Assembly: GCF_900188315.1 (NCBI RefSeq)
Contig: NZ_LT897781.1
Span: forward strand, 496,001 to 560,000
DNA: 64,000 nt
Origin: Marinobacter sp. es.042
GTDB taxonomy: Bacteria; Pseudomonadota; Gammaproteobacteria; Pseudomonadales; Oleiphilaceae
Reading direction: 5' to 3'
Shown piece after piece: positions 61,203 to 64,000 of the stretch. Every line of letters starts with the position of its first letter. Within the stretch, counting starts at the first letter, position 1. The notes beneath the pieces are model-generated. The model did no database searches. It was given only the letters and a program-made list of their open reading frames with translations, and had not been told where the DNA came from. Position numbers and translations under genes: made by a program.

Positions 61203-62507
61203 ATGACCGCCAAGATCACCCGATTGAACGCTTCCCAAAGTGACTTTAATGATGCGTTGGCCAAACTTTTGGCCTGGGACGACAGCGTTGATCATCAGGT
61301 GAACGAGTCGGTGCGCCATATCCTGCATGAGGTGAAAACCCGGGGTGACCAGGCGGTTCTGGAATTTACCGAGAAATTCGATCGCCTGAAGGTTGGGTCC
61401 GTCGCCGAGTTGGAAATGGACCAAAGCCGCTTACAGCAAGCTCTGGACGCCATTCCCCAGGACCAGCGGGTTGCCCTTGAAAAAGCGGCTGAGCGAATTC
61501 GTGACTACCACGAACGCCAGAACCAGAAGTCCTGGCAGTATGAGGACGAAGACGGAACCGTGCTTGGCCAGAAGGTAACGCCATTGGACCGGGCGGGCTT
61601 GTACGTGCCCGGCGGCAAGGCTGCTTACCCGTCATCCGTGCTCATGAACGCTATTCCGGCAAAGGTAGCCGGCGTCAGTGAAGTGGTGATGGTCGTTCCA
61701 ACGCCGGATGGTGTGGTGAACGACATGGTATTGGCCTCAGCAGCGATTGCCGGAGTCGACCGCGTATTCACCGTTGGTGGTGCCCAGGCCGTGGGCGCGC
61801 TGGCCTTTGGTACAGAAACCATCCCGGCCGTGGATAAAATCGTCGGCCCCGGCAATATTTTCGTTGCCACCGCCAAGCGTGAGGTGTTCGGTGTCGTCGG
61901 CATCGATATGATCGCTGGCCCCTCGGAAATTCTCGTGATCAGTGACGGAAAGACCGATCCCGACTGGATTGCCATGGACCTCTTCTCCCAGGCAGAACAC
62001 GACGAACAGGCCCAGTCCATCCTGATCAGCCCGGATGCCGAATTCCTTGACGCTGTCGAAGCCAGTATCAACAAACTGCTTCCCACTATGGAACGTGCCG
62101 ACATCATCCGCACCTCCATGACCGACCGCGCCGCATTGATCCACGTCGCCGACCTGAAACAAGCCGCCGAAGTGTCCAACCGCATAGCCCCGGAACACCT
62201 GGAGCTGTCGGTTGAAGACCCCGAGGCCATGCTCGATGACATTCGCCACGCCGGCGCCATCTTCATGGGCCGCTACACCGCCGAAGCCCTGGGTGACTAT
62301 TGCGCCGGTCCGAACCACGTGCTGCCCACCAGCGGCACCGCACGGTTCTCCTCACCTCTGGGCGTCTACGACTTCCAGAAGCGGTCCTCCATCATCGGCT
62401 TCAGCGCTGCCGGTGCAGACCGCATGGGTCGGGTGGCGTCGGTTCTGGCCCGTGGCGAGGGCTTAACCGCTCACGCCCGGTCGGCGGAATATCGTATTAA
62501 AGATTAA
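61203..62507 (+). CDS. hisD: Histidinol dehydrogenase
   Basis: A 434-residue zinc enzyme that oxidises L-histidinol to histidine in two NAD steps. Conserved blocks [24 protein letters not shown], the [16 protein letters not shown] strand, [15 protein letters not shown] and the C-terminal [21 protein letters not shown] are present. Length matches E. coli HisD (434). Confidence 0.97.
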   Translation: MTAKITRLNASQSDFNDALAKLLAWDDSVDHQVNESVRHILHEVKTRGDQAVLEFTEKFDRLKVGSVAELEMDQSRLQQALDAIPQDQRVALEKAAERIRDYHERQNQKSWQYEDEDGTVLGQKVTPLDRAGLYVPGGKAAYPSSVLMNAIPAKVAGVSEVVMVVPTPDGVVNDMVLASAAIAGVDRVFTVGGAQAVGALAFGTETIPAVDKIVGPGNIFVATAKREVFGVVGIDMIAGPSEILVISDGKTDPDWIAMDLFSQAEHDEQAQSILISPDAEFLDAVEASINKLLPTMERADIIRTSMTDRAALIHVADLKQAAEVSNRIAPEHLELSVEDPEAMLDDIRHAGAIFMGRYTAEALGDYCAGPNHVLPTSGTARFSSPLGVYDFQKRSSIIGFSAAGADRMGRVASVLARGEGLTAHARSAEYRIKD

Positions 62508-62537
62508 GACGACTTTACCCCCTATGTATGCAGGGAT

Positions 62538-62719
62538 GGTGGTGGCTGCCTTTTCGGGAATGTAGAGGGCCATGGATGGCCCGAAACAAGCGCAAATGGG
62601 TGTGGCAGAGCGATGATGAAGCGGAGCTTCATGCGATAGCCACACGACAGCAATCTGCGATTGCTGGCCGGACCCGCCTGCGGGTGCTTGTAGCGTTTCC
62701 CGGAAAGGCGGCCACCACC
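62538..62719 (-). repeat. Expanded type A stem-loop element, copy 9 (reverse orientation)
   Basis: Arms 62538-62560 and 62697-62719 pair over 23 bp with two G.U. Hairpin 2 (GGGCCA-TGGA-TGGCCC) and ACAAGC follow the 5' arm as usual, but hairpin 1 is interrupted by about 70 extra bases that form further hairpins: GTGTGGC/GCCACAC, ATGAAGC/GCTTCAT, CAGCAATC/GATTGCTG and ACCCGC/GCGGGT. The whole element is 182 nt and fills the hisD-hisC gap. Confidence 0.85.
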
Positions 62720-62742
62720 AGACCGTTAGCTCGGAGTTTAAA

Positions 62743-63795
62743 ATGAGCAAATTCTGGAGCCCCCTGGTAAACGACCTGGTTCCATACGTCCCAGGCGAAC
62801 AGCCAAAAATGGCCAACCTGGTGAAGCTGAACACCAACGAAAACCCCTTCGGCCCCTCACCAAAAGTCATCGAAGCCATCCAGGCCGAACTGAACGACGG
62901 CTTGCGCCTCTACCCGGATCCAGAAGGCGAAAGCCTGCGCGAGACCATTGCGGCTTACCACAAGATAACGCCGGAACAGATCTTCCTTGGCAACGGCTCC
63001 GACGAAGTCCTGGCACACATCTTCTTCGGTTTGTTCCAGCACGGCGAACCGATCCTGTTCCCGGACATCACCTACAGCTTCTATCCGGTTTACTGTGGCC
63101 TCTATAACATTGAGAGCCAAAAAGTCCCGCTGACAGAAAGCTTTGAAATCAACCCGGAGGACTTCAAGCAACCCAACGGCGGCGTGATTTTCCCGAATCC
63201 GAACGCGCCAACCGGTCGGTATCTCGGGTTGCAGCATGTCGAAGAGATCTTGGCGGCCAACCCGGACCGCGTCGTGGTGGTGGATGAGGCCTACATTGAT
63301 TTCGGCGGCGAGTCGGCAATCACCCTGGTCGACAAATACCCGAACCTGCTGGTCTCCCAAACGCTCTCCAAGGCGCGTTCCCTGGCGGGATTGCGCGTAG
63401 GTTTTGCCGTTGGTCATCCGGACCTGATCGAGGCCCTGAATCGTGTGAAGAACAGCTTCAACAGCTACCCGCTGGACCGCCTGGCCCTGGCCGGTGCGAA
63501 AGCAGCCTACGAGGATGAGGCCTGGTTCCGGAAGTGCTGCGATGGCGTGATCTCCGAGCGGGAGCGCGTAGCGGCTGCTCTCGAGGGGCTGGGTTTTGAG
63601 GTGTTACCCTCGAAGGCAAACTTCATCTTTGCCCGTCACAAAGAGCAGCCGGGTGAGGTTTTGGCGAAAGGCCTTCGTGAGCAGGGCATTATCGTTCGGC
63701 ACTTCAACAAGCCCCGAATCAGCGAGTTCCTGCGCATCACCATCGGCACTGTTGAGCAGAACGATGCTTTGATTGCTGGGCTCGAATCACTCTAG
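62743..63795 (+). CDS. hisC: Histidinol-phosphate aminotransferase
   Basis: A 350-residue class I/II PLP aminotransferase ([35 protein letters not shown]), the PLP lysine is in [17 protein letters not shown]. Converts imidazole-acetol phosphate to histidinol phosphate. It lies 23 bp after the expanded stem-loop and is followed by another one. Confidence 0.95.
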   Translation: MSKFWSPLVNDLVPYVPGEQPKMANLVKLNTNENPFGPSPKVIEAIQAELNDGLRLYPDPEGESLRETIAAYHKITPEQIFLGNGSDEVLAHIFFGLFQHGEPILFPDITYSFYPVYCGLYNIESQKVPLTESFEINPEDFKQPNGGVIFPNPNAPTGRYLGLQHVEEILAANPDRVVVVDEAYIDFGGESAITLVDKYPNLLVSQTLSKARSLAGLRVGFAVGHPDLIEALNRVKNSFNSYPLDRLALAGAKAAYEDEAWFRKCCDGVISERERVAAALEGLGFEVLPSKANFIFARHKEQPGEVLAKGLREQGIIVRHFNKPRISEFLRITIGTVEQNDALIAGLESL

Positions 63796-63813
63796 CCTGA
63801 GTATTGGCGGGCA

Positions 63814-63923
63814 GAGCAGGGTAGGCGCCCCTCTCCGGGAACCGCTACTAGCACATCCATGTGCGCTTGGCGTCGGCCATCCCTGGCCGCCGACATTCCC
63901 GGAGAGGGGCACCTACCCTGCTC
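63814..63923 (+). repeat. Type A stem-loop element, copy 10
   Basis: Arms 63814-63841 and 63896-63923 pair over 28 bp with one C-A mismatch. Hairpin 1 GCACAT-CC-ATGTGC with GCTTG, hairpin 2 CGGCCA-TCCC-TGGCCG. Forward orientation, 18 bp after the hisC stop. Confidence 0.92.
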
Positions 63924-63958
63924 ATCTAGCTTCCATGAAATAGTCGGAGCGTAGCTTT

Positions 63959-64000
63959 ATGGCGAATCGAAACGACATCCTTAAGAAAATCGGCGAATGG
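63959..64000 (+). CDS. Possible start of a gene cut by the window edge
   Basis: ATG 63959 preceded by GGAG at 8-9 bp opens a frame of 14 codons (MANRNDILKKIGEW) to the end of the window. Too short to identify. Confidence 0.3.
   Translation, partial: MANRNDILKKIGEW

Noticed and set aside
62538..62719. Type A elements as integron attC sites
   Set aside because: There are no RYYYAAC/GTTRRRY core sites at the ends, no integrase gene and no gene-cassette arrangement.

Overview
The window is about 57-60% GC (estimated by eye), densely coded chromosomal DNA from a marine gammaproteobacterium. Protein sequences and gene order (comF/bioBFHCD, leuS-lptE-holA, gatCAB/mreBCD-maf-rng-yhdP, kdsDC-lptCAB-rpoN-hpf-ptsN-rapZ-ptsO facing mlaFEDCB-ibaG-murA-hisGDC) best fit Marinobacter or a close relative. 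That is inference from recognised families and synteny; no database search was possible. There are no rRNA, tRNA, prophage, transposase or CRISPR features that I can support.

Layout. 1-3.8 kb: a truncated membrane protein gene, kinase srkA, a small unknown membrane protein, an L-2-hydroxyglutarate-oxidase-like flavoprotein and comF. 3.8-9.5 kb: the biotin operon bioB-F-H-C-D behind a sigma-70 promoter and a BirA-box-like operator, then two small unknowns. 9.6-13.6 kb: two paralogous FadE-type acyl-CoA dehydrogenases, each with its own terminator, the first behind a PsrA-like operator. 13.7-14.8 kb: secreted endonuclease I and a coiled-coil protein. 14.9-25.7 kb: an envelope/RNA block on the minus strand (miaB, phoH-like, ybeY, corC, lnt, then leuS, lptE, holA), with a zinc-ribbon gene converging on lnt. 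25.9-30.8 kb: trmH, yejK, and cysDN for sulfate activation. 31-36.7 kb: a PilZ protein, rimO, gatCAB. 37-46.3 kb: mreBCD, maf, rng, yhdP and a nitrilase-like amidase. 46.3-55.5 kb: yjgA, mgtE, ptsO-rapZ-ptsN, hpf-rpoN, lptBAC, kdsC-kdsD on the minus strand. 55.7-63.8 kb: mlaFEDCB, ibaG, murA, hisG-hisD-hisC.

Almost every non-coding stretch longer than about 150 bp is occupied by structured repeats. I count thirteen large stem-loop elements (about 75-180 nt). Ten (type A) have an outer stem of 16-28 bp whose sequence is different in every copy yet fully or almost fully self-complementary, enclosing two small hairpins with conserved CATCC loops. Three (type B) have the same architecture around an identical 20-nt core, TGTCTGAGCGAAGCGAGTTG. 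Several occur as oppositely oriented pairs, two of which enclose a GGATTA/TAATCC hairpin. Three GGGGTCAGA palindromes form a further family. These repeats sit between genes, including inside the bio and his operons, and are the most unusual content of the window.

Functionally the genes are mostly core: cofactor synthesis (biotin), fatty acid oxidation, outer-membrane biogenesis (LptABCE, Kdo synthesis, Mla lipid transport, Lnt), cell shape and wall (MreBCD, MurA), translation and tRNA/ribosome modification (LeuS, GatCAB, MiaB, RimO, TrmH, YbeY), nitrogen-PTS/sigma-54 signalling, sulfate activation and histidine biosynthesis.
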